A stretch of DNA of 50,657 nucleotides from NCBI GenBank assembly GCA_008933675.1, contig WBUO01000006.1:1-50657 (forward strand), written 5' to 3'. Below the pieces are notes generated by a model. The model did no database searches, had not been told where the DNA came from, and worked only from the letters and a program-made list of their open reading frames with translations. Of this stretch, positions 23,958-33,663 are shown piece by piece. The translations under genes and the position numbers were made by a program. How positions within the stretch are numbered: position 1 is the stretch's first letter; the number at the start of each line of letters is the position of its first letter. Origin of the DNA: Dechloromonas sp. (lineage in GTDB: Bacteria; Pseudomonadota; Gammaproteobacteria; Burkholderiales; Rhodocyclaceae).

Positions 23958-25147
23958 TGGTAGGGATTGATTTTCCACTTGTCGAAACTTTCAAAGCTGG
24001 CGATGCGATCCTGCGATTTGGCGAGATCGACGATTTCCGGCGGTATGTAATGCTGCTGCCCGGCATGATAGAAGACCCGGACAACCGGTTCGAGCAGGCT
24101 TTTCTCGTTCTGTTCGACGACCACGCCGAGGCGCTTGCTCTCCAGCTGGACCAGGGCGCCAGTCGGGTAGATGCCGATGGCGCGGATGAAGGTCTGCACC
24201 AGTTGCGGGTCGAAGTGATGGCTGCTCCATTCGAGCAGCTTCTTGAGCGCCTGCGTGGCCGGCATGCCCTTGTGGTAGACGCGATCGGAGGAAATCGCAT
24301 CGTAGACATCGACGATCGCGGCCATCTGTCCGTAAAGGCTGATCCCGCCGCCGTTCAGACGGGCCGGATAGCCGGTGCCATCGTAGCGTTCATGGTGCTG
24401 GGCGGTGATCAGGCGGGCTATCGTACTGACGCCAGGCGTCTGCTCGAGCAGTTGAACGCCCTGATCGACGTGCGATTTCATCCGCTCGAACTCGTCTTCG
24501 CTCAGCTTGCCGGGCTTGTTGAGAATGGCATCCGGAATACGCGCCTTGCCGACATCGTGCAGCAGGCCGCCGAGGGCCATTTCCTTGATCACGGCCTTGT
24601 CGAGCTTCATGCCGCGGCCGAAGGCGACGAGCAGGGCGCAGACGCCCACCGAATGCTCGAAGGTGTAGTCGTCGTGCTTCTTCAGCCGGGCCAGGGGAAG
24701 CAGTGCATCCTGGTTGCGGAAGATGGATTCGACCATGTTCTCGACCAGCGGCTCGATGCGCTCGACCTGGATCTGCTGGCCCAGACGGATGTCGTCCATC
24801 ATGTGGCGGACGATCTTGTTCGCCTCGCCATGCAATCGCCGGGCGCGCGCCACCTCGTCCTTGAGCGCCGCGACGACGGGCTTCTCCGGCTCCTTGCTGG
24901 CAATCTCCTGCATGCGGCGGTCGAGATCGGCGCTGACTTCCTGCTGTGTCCGCGCCGCCCAGACATCGGCCCCCTTGACGGTGTCGATGTACAGCTCGCG
25001 GATACCGAGATTGATGATCTTGTCCACCGTCGCTTGGTCGTGCACCTTGAAGGCGTTGGACAGGAAGGGATGATCCAGCCAGCCACAATTCAGATCGTGG
25101 ATGTACATGCCCGGTTTGAGCTGGTCGGTGCGGATCTGCTTGATCAT
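23942..25147 (-). CDS. HD-GYP domain c-di-GMP phosphodiesterase
   Basis: Protein of 401 aa with N-terminal DUF3391 (MIKQIRTDQLKPGMYIHDLN) and a C-terminal HD-GYP domain. All key residues are present: His165, His197-Asp198 in LLHDVGK, His226, His251-His252-Glu253, and DGTGYP (256-261). It should hydrolyse c-di-GMP to GMP or pGpG in the cytoplasm. It is the promoter-proximal gene of the cluster; the coiled-coil gene overlaps its end and the degenerate paralogue follows. The upstream gap of 220 bases to the divergent ABC-F gene must carry its promoter, which I cannot pick out. Confidence 0.93.
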   Translation of the reverse strand: MIKQIRTDQLKPGMYIHDLNCGWLDHPFLSNAFKVHDQATVDKIINLGIRELYIDTVKGADVWAARTQQEVSADLDRRMQEIASKEPEKPVVAALKDEVARARRLHGEANKIVRHMMDDIRLGQQIQVERIEPLVENMVESIFRNQDALLPLARLKKHDDYTFEHSVGVCALLVAFGRGMKLDKAVIKEMALGGLLHDVGKARIPDAILNKPGKLSEDEFERMKSHVDQGVQLLEQTPGVSTIARLITAQHHERYDGTGYPARLNGGGISLYGQMAAIVDVYDAISSDRVYHKGMPATQALKKLLEWSSHHFDPQLVQTFIRAIGIYPTGALVQLESKRLGVVVEQNEKSLLEPVVRVFYHAGQQHYIPPEIVDLAKSQDRIASFESFDKWKINPYQWLPA

Positions 25148-25367
25148 GGCATCTGTGCGTGGCGAATCCTGTGGATTCTAGCGCATCGCCGCCACGGTGA
25201 TCCCAGATTGTCCATCCGCCAAAGCACGCGCCATCGGCGTACCGACGGCCTTGCCTCGCGCCCCATGGCGTGCCCCCCGTGCCGGCCGGCACGTCGCCCA
25301 GCCGCCCGCCAGAGACCTCGCCGCGATCACGAAGGCGGGCGAACAATCTGGGATAATCGGCCCCCTC

Positions 25368-27275
<1,908 letters not shown>

Positions 27276-27316
27276 AGGGGCAGCTGCGGCGTAGTTGCTT
27301 CCTCTGAGGCTCAGGG

Positions 27317-27337
27317 TTCCGCGCCTGACGCGCGGAA
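27317..27337. repeat. Small hairpin related to the tail of the long intergenic repeat
   Basis: TTCCGCGC-CTGAC-GCGCGGAA is a perfect eight-pair stem-loop between the ABC-F gene and thrH. The same CGCGCCTGACGCGCG core lies beside the terminal hairpins of both long repeat copies (near 280 and 41236). It has no T run and is probably a remnant of that repeat; a weak transcription-stop role is possible. Confidence 0.55.
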
Positions 27338-27411
27338 AACAGCAGATCAGAAACCCCACCCGCATCAGTTAAAATCCAGATCTTTCCGAATCCTCCCGCT
27401 GGAGCCAACCC

Positions 27412-28020
27412 GTGCAAATCGTCTGCCTTGACCTCGAAGGGGTCCTCGTCCCCGAAATCTGGATCGAATTCTCCAAGCGCACGGGCATTCCCGAGCTGAT
27501 GCGCACGACGCGCGACGAGCCGGATTACGACAAGCTGATGACCTACCGCCTGGATATCCTGCGTCAGCACAAGCTCGGCCTGCCCGACATCCAGAAGGTG
27601 ATCGGCGAAATGGGGCCGATGCCCGGCGCCCGCGCCTTCCTCGACCAGCTGCGTGAGGATTACCAGGTGGTCATCCTGTCCGACACCTTCTACGAGTTCG
27701 CCCACCCGCTGATGCGCCAGCTCGGCTGGCCGACGCTGTTCTGCCACTCGCTGGAGGACGATGAGCAGGGCATGCTGGTCGACTACCACCTGCGCATGCC
27801 GGACCAGAAGCGCGAAGCAGTCAAGCGCTTCAAGGAACTGAACTTCAAGATCGTCGCCGCCGGCGACTCGTACAACGACACCGCGATGCTCGGCGAAGCC
27901 CACGGCGGCATCCTGTTCCACCCGCCGGAAAACGTCATCCGCGAATTCCCGCAGTTCCCGGTGGTGTACAACTACGACGACCTGCGTACGGAAATCGACA
28001 AGGCTTTCGCCAAAGCCTGA
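27412..28020 (+). CDS. thrH: Bifunctional phosphoserine phosphatase / homoserine phosphotransferase ThrH
   Basis: HAD-superfamily protein of 202 aa. The nucleophile motif is DLEGVLVPE (Asp7 and Glu9, the DxE form found in ThrH), with SDTFYEF as motif II and GDSYNDTAML as motif III/IV. ThrH dephosphorylates phosphoserine and can transfer the phosphate to homoserine, linking serine and threonine synthesis. Start is GTG 27412 with GGAG nine bases upstream. It lies alone, followed after 104 bases by purU. Confidence 0.93.
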   Translation: MQIVCLDLEGVLVPEIWIEFSKRTGIPELMRTTRDEPDYDKLMTYRLDILRQHKLGLPDIQKVIGEMGPMPGARAFLDQLREDYQVVILSDTFYEFAHPLMRQLGWPTLFCHSLEDDEQGMLVDYHLRMPDQKREAVKRFKELNFKIVAAGDSYNDTAMLGEAHGGILFHPPENVIREFPQFPVVYNYDDLRTEIDKAFAKA

Positions 28021-28047
28021 CGGCCCTGGCGCAAGCCTTCGGCAGGA

Positions 28048-28092
28048 TGCGCCGCCCCCGCTCGCTCCGCTCACCGCCCCCCAAGGGGGCTC
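28048..28092. repeat. GC-rich intergenic element with short hairpin
   Basis: Between thrH and purU lies a low-complexity GC-rich stretch with CTCGCTCCGCTCACC followed by a stem GCCCCC / GGGGGC (28076-28090). Very similar motifs are common between genes in betaproteobacteria. It has no T tail, so a terminator role is uncertain. Confidence 0.45.
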
Positions 28093-28124
28093 AGCCACTC
28101 TAGCCAAAGTCAGCGCCAGAATTC

Positions 28125-28988
28125 ATGCATAGCGACCGCTTCTACACGCTCTCCGCCTCCTGTCCCGATCAGGTCGGCATCATCGCCCGGGTGTCCGGCT
28201 TCATCGCCGGCCACGGCGGCTGGATCCTCGAATCGAGTTTCCATTCGGACGCGCTGACCAGTCGCTATTTCATGCGCATCGAGATCAAGGCCGCTTCGCT
28301 ACCCTTCCTGCTCGCCGAGTTCCGCGAGCGTTTCGACGAGGAGGTCGCGCGGCCGCTGTCGATGACCTGGCGGATCAACGACAGCGCGGTGAAGAAGCGC
28401 GTCGTCGTCCTCGTCTCCAAGCAGGAGCACTGCCTGTACGACCTGCTGGCACGCTGGCAGGCCAGGGAACTCGACATCGAGATTCCCTGCGTCATCTCCA
28501 ATCACGACACCTTCCGCGGTTTCGTCGAGTGGCACGGCATTCCCTTCCATCACGTACCGGTCACCGCCGACAACAAGAAGGGCGCCTACGCCGAAATCCG
28601 CCGCATCTTCGACGACGTGCGCGGCGATACCATGGTGCTCGCCCGCTACATGCAGATCCTGTCGCCCGAGTTGTGCGATGCGCTCGCCGGCAAGATCATC
28701 AACATCCACCACAGCTTCCTGCCCAGTTTCGCCGGTGCCAAGCCCTATCATCAGGCCTACACGCGCGGCGTCAAACTGATCGGCGCGACCTGCCACTACG
28801 TGACCAGCGAGCTCGATGCCGGGCCGATCATCGAACAGGACGTGATCCGCATCGACCATTCCGACTCGCCGGAGGACATGGTCCGCTACGGCAAGGACAT
28901 CGAGAAGACGGTGCTCGCTCGCGGCCTGCGCTACCACCTGGAAGACCGGGTACTGGTGCATGGCAACAAGACGGTGGTATTCCGCTGA
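28125..28988 (+). CDS. purU: Formyltetrahydrofolate deformylase PurU
   Basis: Protein of 287 aa: an N-terminal ACT domain (TLSASCPDQVGIIARVSGFI) followed by a formyltransferase-fold hydrolase domain. Catalytic residues are in NIHHSFLPSFAGAKPYHQA (Asn and His) and the Asp of CHYVTSELDAGPII. The enzyme hydrolyses 10-formyl-THF to THF and formate, balancing one-carbon pools and supplying formate for purine synthesis. Its stop overlaps the ATG of the next gene by one base, suggesting an operon. No folate or purine gene is otherwise adjacent. Confidence 0.95.
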   Translation: MHSDRFYTLSASCPDQVGIIARVSGFIAGHGGWILESSFHSDALTSRYFMRIEIKAASLPFLLAEFRERFDEEVARPLSMTWRINDSAVKKRVVVLVSKQEHCLYDLLARWQARELDIEIPCVISNHDTFRGFVEWHGIPFHHVPVTADNKKGAYAEIRRIFDDVRGDTMVLARYMQILSPELCDALAGKIINIHHSFLPSFAGAKPYHQAYTRGVKLIGATCHYVTSELDAGPIIEQDVIRIDHSDSPEDMVRYGKDIEKTVLARGLRYHLEDRVLVHGNKTVVFR

Positions 28989-29530
28989 TGCTGATCAACC
29001 GCCAGGATTCGCTGCTGCTCGTCGTCGATATCCAGGCGAAGCTGGCCCCGGCCATCTTCGAATCCGACGTCGTCACCGCCAATTCGGTTCGCCTGCTCAG
29101 GGCCAGCGGACAAATGGCTATCCCCACCTTCGTCTCCGAGCAATACGTGCGCGGTCTCGGCCCCAGTCTCGAGGTCATCCGGGAGGCTGCCGGACATGCC
29201 TGTTTCTTCGAGAAGACGCATTTTTCCTGTGCAGCCGAACCTGGCGTGCTCGATCGTCTACGTGCAGCCGGTCGCCGGCAGATCGTCCTGACCGGCACCG
29301 AGAGCCACGTCTGTGTATTGCAGACGGCCTGCGGTCTGCTTGAGGCCGGCTTCCAGGTCTTCCTCGTTGCCGATGCCTCGTCGTCGCGCACGCCGGCCAG
29401 TCGTGACGCTGCCATCGAACGCCTGCGCGCCATCGGTGTGCATGTCGTGACCACCGAAATGGTGCTCTTCGAATGGCTGCACAAGGCCGGAACCGACGAG
29501 TTCCGCGCATTCCTGCCGCTGATCAAATAG
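28988..29530 (+). CDS. Isochorismatase-like cysteine hydrolase
   Basis: Protein of 180 aa of the isochorismatase/nicotinamidase fold. Catalytic triad residues are Asp in LLVVDIQAKL, Lys in FFEKTHFSC and Cys in ESHVCVLQTA. Members act as nicotinamidases, N-carbamoyl hydrolases or phenazine/isochorismate enzymes; the substrate is not readable here, and the sequence resembles the YcaC-type group. Start ATG 28988 overlaps the purU stop, so it is probably cotranscribed. It ends four bases before the convergent metallophosphoesterase gene. Confidence 0.88.
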   Translation: MLINRQDSLLLVVDIQAKLAPAIFESDVVTANSVRLLRASGQMAIPTFVSEQYVRGLGPSLEVIREAAGHACFFEKTHFSCAAEPGVLDRLRAAGRRQIVLTGTESHVCVLQTACGLLEAGFQVFLVADASSSRTPASRDAAIERLRAIGVHVVTTEMVLFEWLHKAGTDEFRAFLPLIK

Positions 29531-29534
29531 GCGC

Positions 29535-30305
29535 TTACGCCGGATAGGCGACCACTGGTGCCGCCGCCAGGGGCAGATAATGCGTGCGCAAGGACTGCCC
29601 CGGTTCCCAGTCGTGCACCAGCAAACCGGCGGGTTCCGGCGTAAAGGCCAGCGGACCATCCTGCAAGGCGATCTGATGCACCGTGGAAGGCGCCGCAATC
29701 ACCGGCCGCCCGGCCAGCGAGGCGATCACCAGGCGATGCACGTGGCCGCATAGCACCGCTTCGACATTCGTCCTTTCGCTCAGCCAGTCGGCCAACCGTT
29801 CGCCACCGGCACAATTGATGCGGTCCATGCCTGCAATACCGACCGCGAGCGGTGGATGGTGCATGGCCAGCAACACTGGACGCCCAAGCGGGCAATTTTC
29901 GGCCAGCCAGGCCGCATGACGCTCGCCAAAATCACCGCCTTCCTCACCGGGAACGACGCTGTCGAGCAGCAGCAGACTCCGGTCGCCGCAATCGACCCGC
30001 TGACAGGCCAGCTCGGCATGCGACCAGGCCTGGTCGCGGAATACGTTGCGCAGTTCGTCCCGAAGGTCATGGTTGCCCGGCAGGAGCGCGTAAGGCAAGC
30101 CGCTGGCACGCAGGGAAGCCGCCAATAGCCGGTAAGTATCCCGCGCGCCGTCGTCGGCCAGATCGCCGGTCAGCAACAGCAGATCGACTGCCGGCAGCAG
30201 ACCGGCCAGCCGTTCAAGTGCCATCTGCCAGGCGGCCCAGGGATCAACGCCGCTGGAGAGCCTGCCGGGACGCAAATGGAGATCCGAGAGCTGGGCGATG
30301 CGCAT
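29535..30305 (-). CDS. Metallophosphoesterase (3',5'-cyclic AMP phosphodiesterase CpdA-like)
   Basis: Protein of 256 aa of the calcineurin-like phosphoesterase family. The five metal-binding blocks are visible in order: SDLHL, LLLTGDLADDG, LPGNHD, LLAMHHPP and CGHVHR. Order and length match class III cyclic nucleotide phosphodiesterases (CpdA); a UDP-sugar or other phosphodiesterase is possible. The start codon lies 15 bases beyond the terminator that follows amtB on the same strand, so this gene is either at the end of that region's read-through or has a promoter within the terminator area. Confidence 0.87.
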   Translation of the reverse strand: MRIAQLSDLHLRPGRLSSGVDPWAAWQMALERLAGLLPAVDLLLLTGDLADDGARDTYRLLAASLRASGLPYALLPGNHDLRDELRNVFRDQAWSHAELACQRVDCGDRSLLLLDSVVPGEEGGDFGERHAAWLAENCPLGRPVLLAMHHPPLAVGIAGMDRINCAGGERLADWLSERTNVEAVLCGHVHRLVIASLAGRPVIAAPSTVHQIALQDGPLAFTPEPAGLLVHDWEPGQSLRTHYLPLAAAPVVAYPA

Positions 30306-30319
30306 GTCTGCAGACTAGC

Positions 30320-30347
30320 AAAAAAAACGGGCACCCGAAGGTGCCCG
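30320..30347 (-). terminator. Intrinsic terminator of the porin-glnK-amtB operon
   Basis: On the minus strand CGGGCACC-TTCG-GGTGCCCG forms an eight-pair stem, followed by a run of eight or so T residues (30327-30320). It lies 27 bases beyond the amtB stop. The sequence is textbook. Confidence 0.95.
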
Positions 30348-30374
30348 AAGGGAGAGAGACTAAGAATCCGTTGC

Positions 30375-31871
30375 TTAGTGGTGGTAAGCGCTTTCGCCGT
30401 GGGAGGTGAGGTCGAGACCTTCGCGTTCCTCTTCTTCCGGCACACGCAGACCGATGACGATATCGACCAGCTTGTAGGCCACCAGGGAGACCACACCCGA
30501 CCAGACGATACAGGTGATGACACCCTTGGCCTGGGCGATGAACTGCGCGGTCATGTCATACGGAGCAACTGCGTTGGCGACGTAGTCGTAGACACCGGTA
30601 CCGCCGAGTGCCGGATCGGCGAAGACCGCCACCAGCAGGGCACCCAGGATGCCACCGATGCCATGGACACCGAAGACGTCCAGGGAATCATCGGCACCCA
30701 GCATCTTCTTGAGACCATTGACGCCCCACAGGCAGATGATGCCAGCCAGCAGGCCGAGGACGATGGCGCCCATGACACCGACGAAACCGGCAGCCGGGGT
30801 GATGGCAACCAGGCCGGCCACGGCGCCGGATGCAGCACCCAGCATCGAGGGCTTACCCTTGAAGATCCATTCGGCAAACATCCAGGACAGTGCGGCACAG
30901 GCCGTTGCAACCCAGGTATTGACCATGGCCAGAGCAGAACCACCGGAGGCTTCGAGGGCGGAGCCGGCGTTGAAGCCGAACCAGCCGAACCACAGCAGCG
31001 AGGCACCGATCATCGTGAAGGTCAGGGAGTGCGGCGCCATGGCTTCACGGCCGTAACCGATGCGCTTGCCAATCATGTAGGCACCGACCAGACCAGCGAT
31101 GGCGGCGTTGATATGGACGACGGTACCACCGGCGAAATCAAGGGCACCATGCTGGAACAGGAAACCGGCAGTTGCACCGGCTGCTTCGGCAGCGGCGGCA
31201 TCGGTGTAGGCATCCGGACCAGCCCAGTACCAGACCATGTGTGCCATCGGAATGTAAGCCAGCGTGAACCAGATCACCATGAAGACCAGAATGGCGGAGA
31301 ATTTGGCGCGCTCGGCGAACGCACCGACGATCAGGCCGCAGGTAATGGCCGCGAATGCCCCCTGGAAGATGACGAAGATCAGCTCGGAGATCACCACGCC
31401 CTTGGAGAAGGTCGCGCCCACCGACTCGACGGTCACACCATTCAGGAAGAGCTTGTCGAGTGTGCCGAAGAAGGCATTACCCTCGGTAAAGGCCAGTGAA
31501 TAGCCGTAAACCACCCAGAGGACCGAGATCATGCAAAACACCACGAAAACCTGCATGAGCACCGAAAGCATGTTCTTCGAACGCACCAGACCACCGTAAA
31601 ACAAGGCCAGGCCGGGGATCGACATCAGAATGACGAAGGCGGCGCAGACCATGATCCAGGCGTTGTCGCCCTTGTTCGGCACCAGCGCGGCAGCGGGTGC
31701 CGCTTCAGCCGGAGCGGCTTCAGCGACAGCAGCAGGAGCCGCCTCGGCAGCAGCAGGAGCCGCAACAACGGCCGGCGCAGCAGCCGGTTCGGCAAGCTTG
31801 TCCTGAGCCCAGACGGGGGCGCCGAGGGAAACGGCGCCGACCAGAGCTAGCAATGCAAATAGACGTTTCAT
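30375..31871 (-). CDS. amtB: Ammonium transporter AmtB
   Basis: Amt-family channel of 498 aa. An N-terminal signal peptide (1-22) is followed by an unusual Ala/Pro/Glu-rich linker (23-67) of repeats such as AEAAPAA before the first helix of the channel (after DNAWIMVCAAFVIL). Eleven membrane segments follow; FYGGLVRSKN, GIGGILGALL and the two pore histidines of the family are in place. It imports ammonium and is gated by the PII protein encoded immediately upstream. AAGGAG precedes ATG 31871. The C-terminus ends in SHGESAYHH. Confidence 0.96.
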   Translation of the reverse strand: MKRLFALLALVGAVSLGAPVWAQDKLAEPAAAPAVVAAPAAAEAAPAAVAEAAPAEAAPAAALVPNKGDNAWIMVCAAFVILMSIPGLALFYGGLVRSKNMLSVLMQVFVVFCMISVLWVVYGYSLAFTEGNAFFGTLDKLFLNGVTVESVGATFSKGVVISELIFVIFQGAFAAITCGLIVGAFAERAKFSAILVFMVIWFTLAYIPMAHMVWYWAGPDAYTDAAAAEAAGATAGFLFQHGALDFAGGTVVHINAAIAGLVGAYMIGKRIGYGREAMAPHSLTFTMIGASLLWFGWFGFNAGSALEASGGSALAMVNTWVATACAALSWMFAEWIFKGKPSMLGAASGAVAGLVAITPAAGFVGVMGAIVLGLLAGIICLWGVNGLKKMLGADDSLDVFGVHGIGGILGALLVAVFADPALGGTGVYDYVANAVAPYDMTAQFIAQAKGVITCIVWSGVVSLVAYKLVDIVIGLRVPEEEEREGLDLTSHGESAYHH

Positions 31872-31881
31872 GTTTCGCTCC

Positions 31882-32238
<357 letters not shown>

Positions 32239-32253
32239 TTAAAACTTGCTTTT

Positions 32254-32287
32254 CCCCCGCCGGCACCGGCCGGAACACCGGCGGGGG
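32254..32287 (-). terminator. GC-rich hairpin between porin and glnK, possible attenuator or mRNA stabiliser
   Basis: CCCCCGCCGG and CCGGCGGGGG pair over ten bases around a 14-base loop. On the minus strand no T run follows the stem, so it is not a full terminator. It could partly stop transcription or protect the upstream porin mRNA, setting a higher porin-to-PII ratio. Confidence 0.5.
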
Positions 32288-32302
32288 TTATTTCAGACTT
32301 GC

Positions 32303-33169
32303 TTAGAACGATTTGGTGACGGACAGGATGGCGATACCACGACCGGCATCCTTGCTCTTGTTGCCAGGATTCAGGGCAACACCCTTGCCTTCATCCTGGA
32401 GTCCGTTCGTGAAACAGTACGGTTGCCAGGTGGTCGCCGCCGCCGAGCAGCTGCCTTCGGCATTGGTGTCGACGTAGGAGAGGCCAACCACCCAGCCGCT
32501 GATGTCCTTGGTGACGCCGAGCTTCCAGTCGGTATAGCTGCCGTTGTGCTGGTTCTTTGCCGACAGATGACCGACGTGGCCGTTGATGCCCCAGCCGTCG
32601 CCCAGGTCATAGGATGCCGACAGGTCGAGGTAATGCGTACCCTTGGTGCTCTTGCCGGTCGACGTACCGGTTGCATCCCAGCCGCGCAGCGAGAAGTAGT
32701 CATCCACCGAGTAGTAGTACTTCAGCGAAATCGTCTTCCACGAACCACCGATATAGATTTCCTTGTTGGTTACAGCACCGCTGTCGGCCTTGGTACCGAG
32801 ATTGCGGCCATCCGTACCCGGGTAGTAGTAAACAATGGCACCGACATCAACACCGAAATCGCCGAAGGCGCCACGCCAGCCGCCATAGACGTCCATTTCC
32901 AGGTTGCCATCGGGAAAGCCCGCGCCGGAGGAAACATTGGAATTCCAGTTACCGAGGTAAAGGCCGCTGGAATGGCTGTAGTCGACGCCGCCCTGGAGGG
33001 CCGGCTTGCCAAAGGTCTGGTCGATGCCGCGGAAGCGGTAGCTGGAGAACAGGCCCAGGTTGCCGGTGAAGGTATGCGGGCTGGCCGCTTCTTCAGCAGC
33101 CGCAACCTGGATGGAGGCCGGTGCGGCGAATGCACCGACGAGTGCCAGGGCGATCAGGGACTTCTTCAT
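32303..33169 (-). CDS. TorF-family putative porin
   Basis: Outer-membrane beta-barrel protein of 288 aa. A signal peptide (MKKSLIALALVGAFAAPA...) is followed by ~260 residues of alternating beta strands, with aromatic belts (SSYRFRGIDQTF, the family's N-terminal block) and a terminal Phe (SVTKSF), the usual BAM signal. This gcw_chp/TorF family is commonly found beside glnK-amtB in betaproteobacteria. Start 33169 is set by the signal peptide; the frame's upstream part is not coding. Nitrogen-regulated uptake of small nitrogenous solutes is an inference from its operon and promoter. Confidence 0.9.
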   Translation of the reverse strand: MKKSLIALALVGAFAAPASIQVAAAEEAASPHTFTGNLGLFSSYRFRGIDQTFGKPALQGGVDYSHSSGLYLGNWNSNVSSGAGFPDGNLEMDVYGGWRGAFGDFGVDVGAIVYYYPGTDGRNLGTKADSGAVTNKEIYIGGSWKTISLKYYYSVDDYFSLRGWDATGTSTGKSTKGTHYLDLSASYDLGDGWGINGHVGHLSAKNQHNGSYTDWKLGVTKDISGWVVGLSYVDTNAEGSCSAAATTWQPYCFTNGLQDEGKGVALNPGNKSKDAGRGIAILSVTKSF

Positions 33170-33229
33170 GGTTTTCTCTCCTGTAGAACGATTCAAAAAC
33201 AAAAAAAGAATTTGTGCAGCACAGCAATA

Positions 33230-33244
33230 GCAGAACACGTGCCA
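33230..33244 (-). promoter_or_regulatory. Sigma-54 promoter of the porin-glnK-amtB operon
   Basis: On the minus strand TGGCAC (33244-33239), five bases, then CTGC (33233-33230). The invariant GG and GC are present; one base differs from TTGC. Predicted start is near 33218, giving a leader of about 50 bases before ATG 33169. Confidence 0.85.
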
Positions 33245-33254
33245 GCTCCATTTC

Positions 33255-33268
33255 TTGATTTGAATCAA
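33255..33268. promoter_or_regulatory. FNR/ANR-type box
   Basis: TTGATTTGAATCAA is a perfect TTGAT-N4-ATCAA site. Its centre lies about 43 bases upstream of the predicted sigma-54 start and 11 bases upstream of the -24 element. Whether it activates a weak sigma-70 promoter, modulates the sigma-54 promoter, or serves the divergent ubiK gene cannot be told from sequence. Confidence 0.7.
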
Positions 33269-33294
33269 TCACTTTCATGCATCATCACACCCTG

Positions 33295-33311
33295 TGCACC
33301 AAAATGATGCA
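33295..33311. promoter_or_regulatory. NtrC-binding site (enhancer)
   Basis: TGCACCAAAATGATGCA matches the NtrC palindrome TGCACCA-N3-TGGTGCA with one mismatch. The centre is about 85 bases upstream of the sigma-54 start site. A weaker half-related site overlaps it at 33308-33324. Confidence 0.75.
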
Positions 33312-33383
33312 CCAACACAGTGCGGTTACAGTCCGTTACGCACCAGCGGCGAGCGATGGCAAAAAACCCCCGAAATACCGTTG

Positions 33384-33392
33384 TGCTACACT
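33384..33392 (+). promoter_or_regulatory. Extended -10 promoter of ubiK
   Basis: TGC followed by TACACT (33387-33392) is an extended -10 element 23 bases before the ubiK start codon. No good -35 box is seen. Confidence 0.4.
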
Positions 33393-33414
33393 CGTCGCCC
33401 CACGGAGGTACACC

Positions 33415-33657
33415 ATGCTCGACCCAAAATTTCTGGAAGAATTCGGCGCCAAGATGAGCGCCCTACTGGCCAATTCACCGGTCAAGGACATCGAGAAGAA
33501 CACCAAGGCTCTGGTCAGCGGCGCCTTTGCCAAGCTCGATCTGGTCACCCGCGAGGAGTTCGACGTGCAGGCCACCGTCCTCGCCCGCACGCGCGACAAG
33601 CTGAAGGAACTCGAAGCACGCGTCGAGGCGCTGGAAAAGGCCCGCAGCGGGCAGTAA
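33415..33657 (+). CDS. ubiK: Ubiquinone biosynthesis accessory factor UbiK (BMFP/YqiC family)
   Basis: Small helical protein of 80 aa. It starts MLDPKFLEEFGAKMSALLANSP and ends in a predicted coiled coil (LKELEARVEALEKA). This is the typical size and shape of UbiK, which assists ubiquinone ring hydroxylation in aerobic Ubi complex assembly and binds membrane lipid. CGGAGG lies seven bases before ATG 33415; the longer in-frame extension runs through the NtrC site region and is not used. It precedes yifB by six bases. Confidence 0.85.
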   Translation: MLDPKFLEEFGAKMSALLANSPVKDIEKNTKALVSGAFAKLDLVTREEFDVQATVLARTRDKLKELEARVEALEKARSGQ

Positions 33658-33663
33658 GCCGGC

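Noticed and set aside
28048-28092. Terminator after thrH
   Set aside because: The GCCCCC/GGGGGC stem has no T run; it is reported as a repeat element instead.
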